Source: Microcoleus vaginatus PCC 9802 (GTDB taxonomy: Bacteria > Cyanobacteriota > Cyanobacteriia > Cyanobacteriales > Microcoleaceae). From it: a DNA stretch of 64,000 bases. Location of the stretch: the NCBI GenBank assembly GCA_022701275.1, contig CP031740.1:3421001-3485000 (forward strand), written 5' to 3'. Numbering within the stretch: the first letter of the stretch is position 1; every line of letters starts with the position of its first letter. Made by a program: the position numbers and the translations under genes. A model generated the notes under the pieces. The model made no database searches, had not been told where the DNA came from, and saw only the letters and a program-made list of their open reading frames with translations. Of this stretch, positions 8,877 to 19,644 are shown piece after piece.

Positions 8877-10889
8877 TCAAGATACAGGAAAATAAACAAC
8901 AAGCATCGAAATATTTTGGTGAGCCCGGGCGATCGCTTCCGGTTCTTTGAGAGTTCCCGGTTGTTCCCACAATTTCTGTTGCTGAGAAATTGTTGTTAAA
9001 ATCAGCAAATCGTCTTCTAACAACTGCTGCGAAACTAGCTTGATAAAATTTCCCCGCACCCGATTTACTGGTATCTCAGAAAGAATTTCCACCTCCGACG
9101 CACTTTTGTTGCTTTTTTCCCCTTGTGTAGCCACCAACACCACTTGCAAAGTCGCCTTGAGTTCCTGGGCCAAACTCTTAGCAATATCCACCGTTTCCTG
9201 AAATCCAAACCGAGTCAACTCGCTGTCAGTTACCGCCAAAATAACTCTGGCTGTATTCTGGAGAGGATTGGGAAATCGAGCAATCAGTACGGGTACGGGC
9301 GATCGTCTTACCACATTGTCAATGATGCTGCCAAAAAAATTGTCGCGAGTAGTGGAAAATCCCTTCCAACCGCAAACAATTAAACTAGCCTCGCGTTCGG
9401 TTGCACTCCGCAGAATTCCGCGATCGATCGCATCATCTATCCTCGCGATCGGTTCAACCGCACAAGCAGCCGCATGGGCCACAGTTTCCGCAGCCGTCAA
9501 AAGTTGAGTTTGCTGCATTTTATCTGCGGGCGAAATTGCTTCCCCGCGATCGGACAAAATATGCAGCGGCAGCAAAGTTCCCTGATATCTTTTTGCTAAG
9601 ATCAAAGCCAAACGCAGCAAATTATCTTCCGTATTCGGATTAGCAACAGGCACTAAAACTCGCTCTCCCCATGAATGCTTTCCGGAAGTAGCAGTCGGCA
9701 AACTCAACCCCGGCTGCTGCATTTCTTGACCCCACCGAGATACAATCCAAGGAGAAGCGACACAAGTTACTAAAATCATGGCAATGATGCCGTTCACCGT
9801 TACGCGATCGACCAATTTAATGTCAAAAGCAACTGTAATCGCAGCCAAAGTAGAAGCAGCTTGAGCACCAGAAAGGCCGAACATTACCATAATGCTTGGA
9901 AACTCAAAACGAAATAATTTCCCCGGTATCCAAGCTGCCAAAAACTTGCTCACCGCCTCTGCTAAAATCATCACCACCGCCACCAACAAAGACTGCGGCT
10001 GCTTAACCAAAATTAGCGGGTCAATTAACATCCCCACAGAAATCAGAAAAAACGGCACAAACAGCGTATTGCCAATAAACTCAATCCGATTCATCAGCGG
10101 ACTCATTTTGGGAATAATTTGAGTAATGGCAATTCCCGATAAAAAAGCACCAATAATTGCCTCAATCTCAATTAGTTCGGCTGCGTAAGAAACTAAAAAC
10201 AGGGTGGCTAATACAAATATAAATTCGGCATTTTCGTCGTATCTGAATTTCTTAAAAAACCAGCGACCGATTTTAGGAACTCCCCACAAAGTACCAAAAG
10301 TGTAGATAGCAAGAGATGGAATTAGAAACAGCCAAAACTCTAGAGTGAGATTTCCTTTGAAAGCTTTGACAACAATTGCCAGCACCAACAGTCCCAACAC
10401 ATTTGTAATTAAAGTCCCCCCCAAAGTCGTAGTAATAGTCTGAGTTCGCATCAATCCCAATTTTGTGAGAATTGGCAGCGCTAAAAGTGTGTGCGTAGCG
10501 AAACAAGAAGCAATTAAAATTGAAGCCAGCCAGCTATATCCCAACAGCAGCATCGCTCCCGTCCCCAATATCATCGGCAACGAAAAAGTAGCCAGTCCAA
10601 ATATGACAGCTTTGTCCGCATTGAGTTTGAGGTCGTCGAGGCTAGTTTCCAGTCCCGCTAAAAACATCAAAAACAGCAACCCTACTGTACCTAACAAAAC
10701 AATAGTAGCGTCCCGTTGCAGCAAATTGAGACCGTTGGGCCCGACAATTACGCCAGCAATAATTAAACCGACTATTCCCGGCAGTCGCAAGCGCTCAAAT
10801 AACAGCGGCGCCAGTAGCATGATTGCTAAAAGAACTAGAAAAATGGGAACGGGAGCGGTAATCGGGCCGGAAGTTAACATAAATTTCAC
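8877..10889 (-). CDS. CPA2-type cation/proton antiporter with C-terminal UspA domains
   Basis: 670 residues. About 390 N-terminal residues form roughly 12 membrane helices of the monovalent cation:proton antiporter-2 (KefB/NapA-like) family. They contain a conserved LRLPGIVGLIIAGVIVGPN opening and a FLAGLE segment. After about residue 415 come two universal-stress-protein-like cytoplasmic domains, the first ending in the nucleotide-loop-like region CGWKGFSTTRDNFFGSIIDN. It should exchange Na+ or K+ for H+ across the plasma or thylakoid membrane; ion specificity cannot be read. UspA domains in such proteins are thought to sense nucleotides. It stands alone, transcribed leftward, with a repeat-rich 3' flank. 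Confidence 0.9.
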   Translation of the reverse strand: MKFMLTSGPITAPVPIFLVLLAIMLLAPLLFERLRLPGIVGLIIAGVIVGPNGLNLLQRDATIVLLGTVGLLFLMFLAGLETSLDDLKLNADKAVIFGLATFSLPMILGTGAMLLLGYSWLASILIASCFATHTLLALPILTKLGLMRTQTITTTLGGTLITNVLGLLVLAIVVKAFKGNLTLEFWLFLIPSLAIYTFGTLWGVPKIGRWFFKKFRYDENAEFIFVLATLFLVSYAAELIEIEAIIGAFLSGIAITQIIPKMSPLMNRIEFIGNTLFVPFFLISVGMLIDPLILVKQPQSLLVAVVMILAEAVSKFLAAWIPGKLFRFEFPSIMVMFGLSGAQAASTLAAITVAFDIKLVDRVTVNGIIAMILVTCVASPWIVSRWGQEMQQPGLSLPTATSGKHSWGERVLVPVANPNTEDNLLRLALILAKRYQGTLLPLHILSDRGEAISPADKMQQTQLLTAAETVAHAAACAVEPIARIDDAIDRGILRSATEREASLIVCGWKGFSTTRDNFFGSIIDNVVRRSPVPVLIARFPNPLQNTARVILAVTDSELTRFGFQETVDIAKSLAQELKATLQVVLVATQGEKSNKSASEVEILSEIPVNRVRGNFIKLVSQQLLEDDLLILTTISQQQKLWEQPGTLKEPEAIARAHQNISMLVVYFPVS

Positions 10890-11152
10890 CCTAAATATTG
10901 GCAGCGCTCTGCTACCATATTTAAAATAAAATAATCAAAATATTTATCAATCTAAAGAGGTATCATCAATAATTTACAGCGTGATTCTTAATAAGTAGGG
11001 CTGGGCGGGAGAAACCCTGTTTCTTGGTTAAACATGGGTTTGATTACGAGAAATTTATGAAAGAAGCCGGGTTTCTAGTTCCCGGCGCACAAGTCCTGAT
11101 TTGGAATAATACCCATAACAAAGGGAAACGTGCTTTTATCCCTTGCTCTTCT

Positions 11153-12550
11153 CTATTTAAAATCTAAAACCGGGAAAGGTTTCGCTGCTTCCATCTGCGC
11201 TGCTAAAGCAATTAAAGTTGCTTCCGCCGCCGGCCGCCCGATAATTTGAATTCCCACGGGCAAACCGTTGTTATCTAAAATGGCAGGAAGTGCGATCGCA
11301 GGCAAACCGCTAGCATTAAATGGCGGACAAGGAGCAATCCAATTAATGATCCGCTGCAAAGTTTCTTCAAAACTCAAATCCGCCCACTCCCCAACCCGGA
11401 TGGGGGAGTGCATATAAGTCGGCAAAACTAACACATCAAATTTTTCAAAGAATCCCACAATCCGCCGTGAAATCACCTGCATTTGATTCACCGCCCGCAA
11501 ATATTCCCCAGCGGAAATAGTTCTTTCTAACAGCCAGCGATTCATCGGTTCCAAAGCAGGGCCTGGAATGCCACTTGCAGCGACCCCAGACTGCCAAATT
11601 GCGGTAAACGGTTCGATTAAACCTGTAAAATCTGGGCATCCCGGTTCGACATCGTGACCCAAATCTGTCAATAATTTTACTGTTTCGAGTACCGCTTGCT
11701 GACAGATAGCGGAAGCCTCGCCCACAGGGGAAATACTGGTAGAAAAAGCAATTCGTAGCTTGCCTAACTCTTGAGTGCAAGCTTCTAAAAACGTCGGATT
11801 TGAATCTGGTAGCCAGTACGGATCGCCTGTTGTGTAGCCTGACATTACATCCAAAAGTGCGGCGGCGTCAGCTACAGTTCGCGCCAGGGGGCCGTTGGCA
11901 GAAATGCCACTGAGGTAATCTCCGACAGGTGCCCAGGAAACTCGCCCCCGCGATGGTTTAATGCCCACTAAACCGCAGCAGGAAGCTGGGCCTCGGATCG
12001 AACCGCCGCCGTCTGAACCTTGGGCGATCGCACACAAACCGGCTGCTACAGCCGCCGCTGAGCCTCCGCTGGAACCTCCGGGCGTATAGTCTAAATTCCA
12101 GGGATTGCGCGCGGGCGGGAAACCTTCGGGTTCGGTGTAAGGTAATGAGCCAATTTGAGAGGTGGCTGTTTTGCCCAGAATGTTAAATCCTGCTGCTTTG
12201 ATCCGCCATACTACTGACTCGTCGTAGGCAGAGATGTTACCCAGCAAAGCCTGAGTGCCGTATGTACAGGGAACGCCCGTAACTGGTGTCAAGTCTTTAA
12301 TGGCGATCGGCACTCCGAAAAAAGGTGGCAATTCCTGTGGCTTGTTTAATCCAGCTAGTTTTTCGGTTTGAGATTTAGCTAGGGCGATCGCCCGCTCGGC
12401 CGTTACTGTAAAATAACTGCCAAGCTCAGGGTTTAATCGCTCAATCCGTTCCAAGTAGAGATTAACAATTTCTAAAGGCGACACTTCCAGGGTGCGGATC
12501 GACTCCGCCAACTCCAGAGCTGGAGTAAAAGCCCGATCGACAGAATTCAT
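11153..12550 (-). CDS. Amidase (amidase-signature family)
   Basis: 465 residues with the complete Ser-cisSer-Lys triad of the amidase-signature family: K85 in PIAIKDLTP, the cis-serine in GGSSGGSAA (about 160-161), and the nucleophile S184 in [13 protein letters not shown]. It hydrolyses a carboxamide bond. It is not assigned as GatA because the C-terminal half ([15 protein letters not shown]..., [12 protein letters not shown]) looks like stand-alone amidases and no gatC is next to it. It is divergent from pilT, with about 300 bp between their starts. Substrate unknown. Confidence 0.9.
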   Translation of the reverse strand: MNSVDRAFTPALELAESIRTLEVSPLEIVNLYLERIERLNPELGSYFTVTAERAIALAKSQTEKLAGLNKPQELPPFFGVPIAIKDLTPVTGVPCTYGTQALLGNISAYDESVVWRIKAAGFNILGKTATSQIGSLPYTEPEGFPPARNPWNLDYTPGGSSGGSAAAVAAGLCAIAQGSDGGGSIRGPASCCGLVGIKPSRGRVSWAPVGDYLSGISANGPLARTVADAAALLDVMSGYTTGDPYWLPDSNPTFLEACTQELGKLRIAFSTSISPVGEASAICQQAVLETVKLLTDLGHDVEPGCPDFTGLIEPFTAIWQSGVAASGIPGPALEPMNRWLLERTISAGEYLRAVNQMQVISRRIVGFFEKFDVLVLPTYMHSPIRVGEWADLSFEETLQRIINWIAPCPPFNASGLPAIALPAILDNNGLPVGIQIIGRPAAEATLIALAAQMEAAKPFPVLDFK

Positions 12551-12855
12551 CGGTTTAAGTCCTTAATATTTGGCTAAAGTATCAATTTATACTGCTTGGT
12601 TGCGGAAAACTCTTTTCCTTAAAAAAAATTCTCCAAAAATGTGGAAAATCCATATTTGGTCGTAGATATAGGTGAGCGCATCCTCCTATTGGCAGAATAT
12701 TTCCTTGGTATTGCACCAGTAGAACCTGATCTTGCGATAGACTGAGTACAACAGTTAAGCTTTTGTGCAAGACCCCCACAATGGCGATCGGCATTGTCCA
12801 ACTCCCACAAATCATCTGTTCGAGTCAGCCTTCTCACCAACTTAAGGTAGCGCAT

Positions 12856-14118
12856 ATGACACAGCAGCATCCGCCAGCTCCTCGCCCGCCCGTACCCGGA
12901 GCTCCCCCACTGCCAGGAATACCCCGCCCTCCAGCTCCAGGGATGCCCCCCAGAGCAGCAGGAATGCCGCCAGCACCGCCGCCCGCACCAGCACCAGCAC
13001 CAGCACCGCCGCCCCAATCCTTCGCCACACCTAAAGGCCCGAGCTTTAGCAGCGGCGGATCTCCGACTTTGAAAGAGCTAGTCCTCCGAGCCAAAGATGA
13101 AGGAGTATCCGACCTTCACCTCGGAGTAAACGAAGTTCCCCGCTTCCGCACGCGGGGCGAGATTGCCGACATCGGCTATCCACCAACAGATTTAGATACG
13201 TTTTTTGGCTGGTTGCGCGAGTGCATGAGCGATGAAGAAATTGAAATTTTCCAAAAAACCCTAGACTTTGACGGCGCTTTCGACTTCGGGTTCGTGCGGA
13301 TTCGGATCAGTTGCATGGACTCCTTGGCCGGCCCGGCGATGGTGCTGCGGCTAATTCCTTCCAAAATAATGACACTGGAGGAATTGAAACTGCCGGAGGT
13401 CTTTAAGAAAATATGTGGCTATCACAAAGGGCTGATTTTGGTAACAGGCCCGACAGGTTCGGGTAAGTCTACCACCTTGGCCGCGATGATCGACTACATC
13501 AATAAGAATAAAGCGTACAACATCATCACGATCGAAGACCCGGTAGAATTCGTACACGAAAGCAAAAAATCCTTGATCAAGCACCGGGAAGTCGGCAGGC
13601 ACACGCTCAAGTTTATGAACGCTCTCAAAGGCGCTCTGCGACAAGACCCGGACATGATGCTAGTAGGAGAAATTCGGGACAGAGAGACGGTCGAAATCGC
13701 CCTCAAAGCCTCTCAGACCGGTCACTTAGTTGCAGGAACGCTGCACACCAACAGTGCGATTAAAACTCTGAACCGGATTCTGGATATGTTCGGGCCCGAA
13801 GAACAGGAGGCCATACGGGTTTCAATTTCCGAATCCCTAGTGGCAATTATTGCTCAACTGCTGTGCAAAACGACAGACGGGAAGCGGGCTGCTTTCCACG
13901 ACGTTTTGATCAATACCGACGTGGTTAAGGAATACATTCTGAAGGGCCAGAATGAGGAAATTAATCAAATCATGATCAAAGATACTTATGAAGGCATGAC
14001 GACGATGAATAAGTCGCTCTACGGCCTTTATCAAGAAGGTCGGATTACTGAAGAACTTTGTGTAGAGAACTCGCCGTACCCGAACGAAATGGCTCAGATG
14101 CTTCGAGGTCGAGTCTAA
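12856..14118 (+). CDS. pilT: PilT-type pilus retraction ATPase with proline-rich N-terminal extension
   Basis: 420 residues. Residues 1-58 are a proline/alanine-rich low-complexity extension (repeated PAP and PPAP). PilT proper begins at TLKELVLRAKDEGVSDLHL. Walker A GPTGSGKS is at 198-205, the Walker B region DMMLVGEIRD at 266-275, and the His-box GHLVAGTLHT at 289-298. The hexamer powers type IV pilus retraction in twitching and phototaxis. The start at 12856 is chosen over the upstream ATG at 12763 because an AAGGTAG Shine-Dalgarno sits 5 nt before it. There is no pilB or pilC beside it, so this is probably a second PilT paralogue of the PilT2 type (inference). A KaiB-domain gene follows 61 bp later. 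Confidence 0.93.
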   Translation: MTQQHPPAPRPPVPGAPPLPGIPRPPAPGMPPRAAGMPPAPPPAPAPAPAPPPQSFATPKGPSFSSGGSPTLKELVLRAKDEGVSDLHLGVNEVPRFRTRGEIADIGYPPTDLDTFFGWLRECMSDEEIEIFQKTLDFDGAFDFGFVRIRISCMDSLAGPAMVLRLIPSKIMTLEELKLPEVFKKICGYHKGLILVTGPTGSGKSTTLAAMIDYINKNKAYNIITIEDPVEFVHESKKSLIKHREVGRHTLKFMNALKGALRQDPDMMLVGEIRDRETVEIALKASQTGHLVAGTLHTNSAIKTLNRILDMFGPEEQEAIRVSISESLVAIIAQLLCKTTDGKRAAFHDVLINTDVVKEYILKGQNEEINQIMIKDTYEGMTTMNKSLYGLYQEGRITEELCVENSPYPNEMAQMLRGRV

Positions 14119-14127
14119 AGGTGGAGT

Positions 14128-14161
14128 GTTAACAGTTAACTGTTAACAGTTAACTGTTAAC
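14128..14161. repeat. Tandem self-complementary GTTAACA repeat
   Basis: GTTAAC recurs five times with A or T separators (GTTAACAGTTAACTGTTAAC pattern), so the whole 34-bp tract is self-complementary. It lies between the pilT stop codon and the TTG start of the next gene. It could form a cruciform or an intercistronic hairpin that tunes translation of the downstream gene. Confidence 0.85.
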
Positions 14162-14179
14162 TTTTATTGGTGTACTGAA

Positions 14180-14980
14180 TTGAAAGTCGATCGCCCTATT
14201 TTGCCAGAATTTTTCAAAGGCATTGCGCTGTTTACACCAGGGGGAGACTTAATCTATTGCATAGACCCCCACAAGCAAACTCGGTGGCATTTGCAGTTGT
14301 GCGTAGCTCTACAGGAGCTCCTCGGTTTGTCGGAACCCCCGCATTTTCTGATACCTTGCTACACGGCAACCGTTGACTCCTGGCTCGATCCAGGCGATCG
14401 GCAGGTGCGGGTTGCTGCCGAGGCTTACCCCCCCGTGCTGCGACATCAAACGCTGCTGAACGCCATTTTTGGGACTGGCGACTTAGTGTGGCATCCCCAG
14501 AGTGAAGAAATGTGCGAACCGATGGCGATGGCTACTTATCACCAACAATTCCCCGAACTTTGGGAAAATCACGACTTAGTTGTACAGTATGCCAGCCCCG
14601 AAGCTCGATCGGACTCGAGCAGTTCGACAGTACCTCCCTTGGCCTTTCCGCAATCGCAGCAGACTCGGCTGCCCAAACCAACAGCACTCACCCCACCGCC
14701 ACACACTCAAGGGTACGTTTTGCGTCTGTTTGTTTCTGGCAGCAACCCCAGCACTGAACGCACCCTGGAAACATTACACCAGTTCTTAGAGCAATGCCTC
14801 GATCGTCCCTACACTTTAAAAGTAATTGATGTTTTGAAACATCCAGACCAAGCTGAGGCAGATCAGATTTCAGCAACTCCTACTTTGATTAAAATCTGGC
14901 CGAAACCCGTGCGACGAATTGTCGGCGAATTGAACGATGATGAAAAAATAGTGCGACTGCTGAGCTATTCGGAATTTTAG
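14180..14980 (+). CDS. KaiB-like domain protein with uncharacterised N-terminal domain
   Basis: 266 residues. The C-terminal 88 residues (about 179-266) match the KaiB / SasA-sensor thioredoxin-like fold: a first strand YVLRLFVSG, a helix, a middle strand YTLKVIDVL, a SATPTLIK strand with the conserved cis-proline (P234), and a final IVGELND turn. The N-terminal ~140 residues (GIALFTPGGDLIYCIDP...) are not recognised. A Pro/Ser-rich linker (about 141-177) joins the two. TTG at 14180 is the only usual start: an in-frame stop is at 14144-14146 and the next Met is residue 111. It follows pilT on the same strand, suggesting co-expression and a link between KaiB-type signalling and pili (inference). 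Confidence 0.82.
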   Translation: MKVDRPILPEFFKGIALFTPGGDLIYCIDPHKQTRWHLQLCVALQELLGLSEPPHFLIPCYTATVDSWLDPGDRQVRVAAEAYPPVLRHQTLLNAIFGTGDLVWHPQSEEMCEPMAMATYHQQFPELWENHDLVVQYASPEARSDSSSSTVPPLAFPQSQQTRLPKPTALTPPPHTQGYVLRLFVSGSNPSTERTLETLHQFLEQCLDRPYTLKVIDVLKHPDQAEADQISATPTLIKIWPKPVRRIVGELNDDEKIVRLLSYSEF

Positions 14981-15319
14981 ATTTGGGCGAGGATTGTTGG
15001 GATTATTTACTACTGGCGATCGCGGTTTTAGTAGCGATCGAATTAACAAGATTTCGTAATTCAGTGCTGGACGCAAAAAGTGGTTTGGCGTTCTACTTAT
15101 ATCAATTAGGTGTTCTTGGGCCGTACACCCTAAATATAGAAGTTCTGCATCCAGGAGTGAATGGCGGGTGAGGCACTGCACTCGCCGCGAATAATTAGGG
15201 TAACTTACTTTGCTGGAAAATTGCGGTAAGGTGCGCCGAAGAGCACCCTACTTTACCACAATCAATCTGGCAATCAGGAGAATTGAGAACCGTGCCTGAA
15301 GTAAAAAAAGTCGATCGAC
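14981..15319. other. Intergenic region between convergent genes
   Basis: No convincing gene; a 62-codon ORF at 14983-15171 has no ribosome site or recognisable content. Short imperfect hairpins are visible, for example GTAAGGTGC...GCACC...TTTAC at about 15218-15256, which may serve as shared termination between the KaiB-like gene (+) and the thioredoxin/NHL gene (-). Confidence 0.5.
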
Positions 15320-16960
<1,641 letters not shown>

Positions 16961-17188
16961 GGCATCTCCTGGGTAGGATGTGAATGATTTTTTTACTTCT
17001 TTAATTTAGCGGGAAGTTTGGCAGGATGGGGAAAGGGGAGGTTAAACGAGGGCTTGTGGTACAGGTCGGAGTGCCTGTACCACAAGAGGGGGAGGCCAAG
17101 GGTGCGATCGGGCCTCACTGTCCTTGTTGCGTATAAATACTCAAAAAATTCCTCTGTAATTAACATCTAAAAATCTTAGCCAAGATGC

Positions 17189-17217
17189 TTGACATCCCTG
17201 GCGGGTCAGTTTAAGCT
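17189..17217 (+). promoter_or_regulatory. Putative sigma-70 promoter of the two-gene unit
   Basis: A consensus -35 box TTGACA (17189-17194) is followed after 17 bp by a weaker -10 TAAGCT (17212-17217). The 13-bp sequence AATCTTAGCCAAG occurs just upstream (17172-17184) and again just downstream (17227-17239), framing the promoter. The direct repeats could be regulator sites. Confidence 0.45.
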
Positions 17218-17257
17218 ATATCTAGGAATCTTAGCCAAGGTTTTTAGGAACCAGCCA

Positions 17258-17965
17258 ATGTCTAAAATTATCTACGATGTCATCCAACGTTTTGAGGTAG
17301 AAGACGGCGTACCCCGGCTGATTTCGACCAATATTCAATTGATTGAAGGTGGCGAAGATTTGATATCTTTGGCTATTAGTTTCCTAAAGGAACTTGGTTT
17401 TTACGAAAAGTTTGAGGAGAAGCGAACCTCTCAATATATAGGATACAGAGTTAAGAAGCTATGGAAAGCGGATAAACGTTATCAAGTTGTTTTTCAAGAG
17501 CGAAAGGATAGTTTGTTTATTTCTATTCCTCAAGATATCTTAGACGAACATATACTCAGCTTCAAGTATTGGACAGGGGAAGGAGTAACACCTGAACTTG
17601 TTACAGCAGGAGCAGTCTGGGTTTTACCCAGTAAAAAAGAGCTTTTTTTAAATTCAATTGATCCGCAATTTACTACCCTAATAGAAGGGGAAACAAGGGG
17701 AAGTTTTTATATAAATGAAATTCCCAAAGAATACCACCTAATAAACTCTCATGTACGACGACTAGGAGAACGCAACGTTTATGTAAGGGCTCACTTTAGA
17801 AAAAATGAAAAATTTCCCCTTGAAACCTTAAGTAATAGGGACAGCTACGTCATACTCAGCGAAGATAAACTTTTTCCCTACGCATGGCAGGTTTCTATCA
17901 GTTCAAGTGAAGTTCTAGAAGAGTTCCTGGGTCACTTTGCAAAAATTCTCTTGGAGGGACAATAA
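17258..17965 (+). CDS. Hypothetical protein, first gene of a nuclease-like pair
   Basis: 235 residues, starting MSKIIYDVIQRF after AGGAACCAGCC. An upstream TTG start (17189) is rejected because it coincides with a consensus -35 box. I recognise no domain. The protein is mixed alpha/beta, with a basic central stretch (YRVKKLWKADKRYQ) and many charged residues, and no signal or membrane segment. Its stop overlaps the start of the next gene by one base (TAATG), so the two are translationally coupled. The pair is more AT-rich than its neighbours, which hints at horizontal acquisition (inference). Function unknown; it may be the partner or regulator of the DUF2726-like protein. Confidence 0.7.
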   Translation: MSKIIYDVIQRFEVEDGVPRLISTNIQLIEGGEDLISLAISFLKELGFYEKFEEKRTSQYIGYRVKKLWKADKRYQVVFQERKDSLFISIPQDILDEHILSFKYWTGEGVTPELVTAGAVWVLPSKKELFLNSIDPQFTTLIEGETRGSFYINEIPKEYHLINSHVRRLGERNVYVRAHFRKNEKFPLETLSNRDSYVILSEDKLFPYAWQVSISSSEVLEEFLGHFAKILLEGQ

Positions 17966-18444
17966 TGTCTGTCAAAGCCAAAAGACTGGTCAACCCTTAC
18001 GAACAAAGAATGCTTGAGTTTCTTGACACCTGCGTAGACAACAACTATAAAATCCATACACAGGTTAGCTTGTCCCAAATTTGCGAACAAGTCAGCAACC
18101 TTGACTGGGAACTCAAAAAGTTTTTATTTAGCCCCAGTGCTGTGGATGCTCTAATAACAGACTTAAACTACAATCCTTGCCTAGTAGTAGAGTTTCAGTC
18201 TCAGTACCACGATAGCCCAGAAGCGAAAGAGCGCGATCGCAAAAAAGCTACTTTACTTGACTTTGCCAAAGTTCCCTTAATTTACTCGCGGGTGAAAAAT
18301 TGTGGTTTGTTATATCTATCCTCTCAAGATGAGGAAGTAGTTTACAATTTATACACGGGACAAAACAGGGAAAATGCCCAAGCGCTAATCAGGCAGTATT
18401 GCAGGGAATCAGTCGCGCCTCAAGTTCAGCTTATAGCTTGGTAA
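17965..18444 (+). CDS. DUF2726-like, putative PD-(D/E)XK nuclease-fold protein
   Basis: 159 residues. The centre reads VDALITDLNYNPCLVVEFQSQYHD. This carries the D...ExQ arrangement of the restriction-endonuclease-like DUF2726 fold, and the following RDRKKATLLDFAKVPLIYSRV is the typical RDxxKxxxLxxAGxPLxR helix-strand. Family members are presumed DNA nucleases or DNA-binding modules. Here the second catalytic position is ExQ rather than ExK, so activity is uncertain. It is translationally coupled to the upstream hypothetical gene, and a strong hairpin at 18512-18533 ends the unit. It could be a small defence or mobile-element module, but nothing else around it proves that. Confidence 0.65.
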   Translation: MSVKAKRLVNPYEQRMLEFLDTCVDNNYKIHTQVSLSQICEQVSNLDWELKKFLFSPSAVDALITDLNYNPCLVVEFQSQYHDSPEAKERDRKKATLLDFAKVPLIYSRVKNCGLLYLSSQDEEVVYNLYTGQNRENAQALIRQYCRESVAPQVQLIAW

Positions 18445-18511
18445 CAGACTTTATGCGACTCTTGATTCTGTCCAAATCTACGGGGCGATTGGAAATCGCG
18501 ACTACACAAAC

Positions 18512-18533
18512 AAAACCCGCCTGGGCGGGTTTT
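18512..18533. terminator. Bidirectional intrinsic terminator
   Basis: AAAACCCGCC / GGCGGGTTTT arms with a 2-nt loop lie between the convergent nuclease-like pair (+) and arsM (-). A and T tracts on both sides allow it to work in either direction. Confidence 0.75.
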
Positions 18534-18594
18534 CAAGAGGCCGCGCAGGCCGACTTCGTTCGTCTAGCCGCTGTTTAAACCGCCGTTTTTTCTC

Positions 18595-19563
18595 CTAACA
18601 GCAACCGCCGCCGTTATAATGCCAAGTAGAATCCGTAATTAACACCTTATCCGGCATTAATCCGCCCAAATTCCCAGCAGTTTTATCGCACACCGCCGCC
18701 GGCACGCCCCGCTGCAAAACGTGACCCGCCCCGTCATCAAACAGCTCTTCAGACCCCGCATAAATCGCAGTCTTGCCAGTAAAAATGCAAGCTCCATCAT
18801 CCGGTACAGGCACTTTGAAAGACACCGAATCCAGGCTTTCTAACAGCAAATCCGCCTCTAACTGATAATTGTGTTTGTCCAGCAGTCGGTAAGGACGGCG
18901 CGCCCGAACTTCGACTTGCCCAAAACCTACATCTACAAGGTGTTGAACGTATTCTTCGTATGTCAGAGCACCCGACAAACACAGGGCGCGCAAGCGTTGG
19001 TCTTCTTTCAAATGCTGCGGAATTGGCCGAGTTGCGATCGGATCGCTCATCAACAATCTGCCACCCGGTTTTAACACCCGATAAGTCTCTTTTAATGCTT
19101 TAGCTAAATCTGCTGGTTCAAAGATATTAAACAAGCAGTTTTGAGCGACAACATCTACAGAAGCATCCGGCACTGGCAACGCAAAAGCATCGCCTTCACG
19201 AATTTCTACAAAACTCGGATCAAACCAATCATTTTCTTGGGCCGCAATTTGCAAGTTTCGTGCAGCCGCATCTCGCATTGCTGGAACCGGATCGACGGCA
19301 ATAACCGCTCCTTTGTGTCTAGAAAAATATGCAAATTGTAGTGCTTCCAAGCCGCCGCCGACGCCGACATAAAGCACGAAGGGATTGCCGACAAGTTCGG
19401 CGGCGTGAACGGTTGTGCCGCAGCCGTAATTCATTTCTTGCATTTGTTCGGGAATTTTTAATCCTGGCAATTGCAATGGACTGCTTTGGACGCAGCAAAG
19501 TCCGATTTGGGGTGTTTCGGCAACATCACTGTAGAATTTGGCTGCTGTTTCGAGGTAGGTCAT
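18595..19563 (-). CDS. arsM: Arsenite methyltransferase, arsenosugar-pathway type
   Basis: 322 residues. A class I SAM methyltransferase core: LYVGVGGGLEALQFAYFS (motif I), VIAVDP (motif II), EGDAFALPVPDASVDVVAQNCLFN (motif III/IV region), and VLKPGGRLLMSDP. Cysteines typical of the cyanobacterial arsenosugar-type ArsM are present: GLCCVQ near the N-terminus, MNYGCGTT before the core, and a terminal GGGCC. It methylates As(III) with SAM in the cytosol as part of arsenic detoxification. No arsS, arsR or arsC is adjacent. Downstream it shares the 18512-18533 hairpin. No Shine-Dalgarno stands out, but ATG at 19563 precedes the conserved N-terminus. Confidence 0.88.
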   Translation of the reverse strand: MTYLETAAKFYSDVAETPQIGLCCVQSSPLQLPGLKIPEQMQEMNYGCGTTVHAAELVGNPFVLYVGVGGGLEALQFAYFSRHKGAVIAVDPVPAMRDAAARNLQIAAQENDWFDPSFVEIREGDAFALPVPDASVDVVAQNCLFNIFEPADLAKALKETYRVLKPGGRLLMSDPIATRPIPQHLKEDQRLRALCLSGALTYEEYVQHLVDVGFGQVEVRARRPYRLLDKHNYQLEADLLLESLDSVSFKVPVPDDGACIFTGKTAIYAGSEELFDDGAGHVLQRGVPAAVCDKTAGNLGGLMPDKVLITDSTWHYNGGGCC

Positions 19564-19644
19564 TTTTTAGTGTCCTTTAATTTTTAACCGTAGATGGAGC
19601 ACGGGCGGGACCCCCATGCCACGAAGAAGCCCAGAAAGATTTTG

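Noticed and set aside
12582-13094. Minus-strand Gly/Trp/Arg-rich ORFs opposite the PilT N-terminus
   Set aside because: Reverse reading of the proline/alanine-rich coding sequence; low complexity only.
14180-14980. SasA or KaiB as a direct name
   Set aside because: There is no histidine kinase part, the KaiB-like domain is C-terminal, and no kai genes are adjacent.
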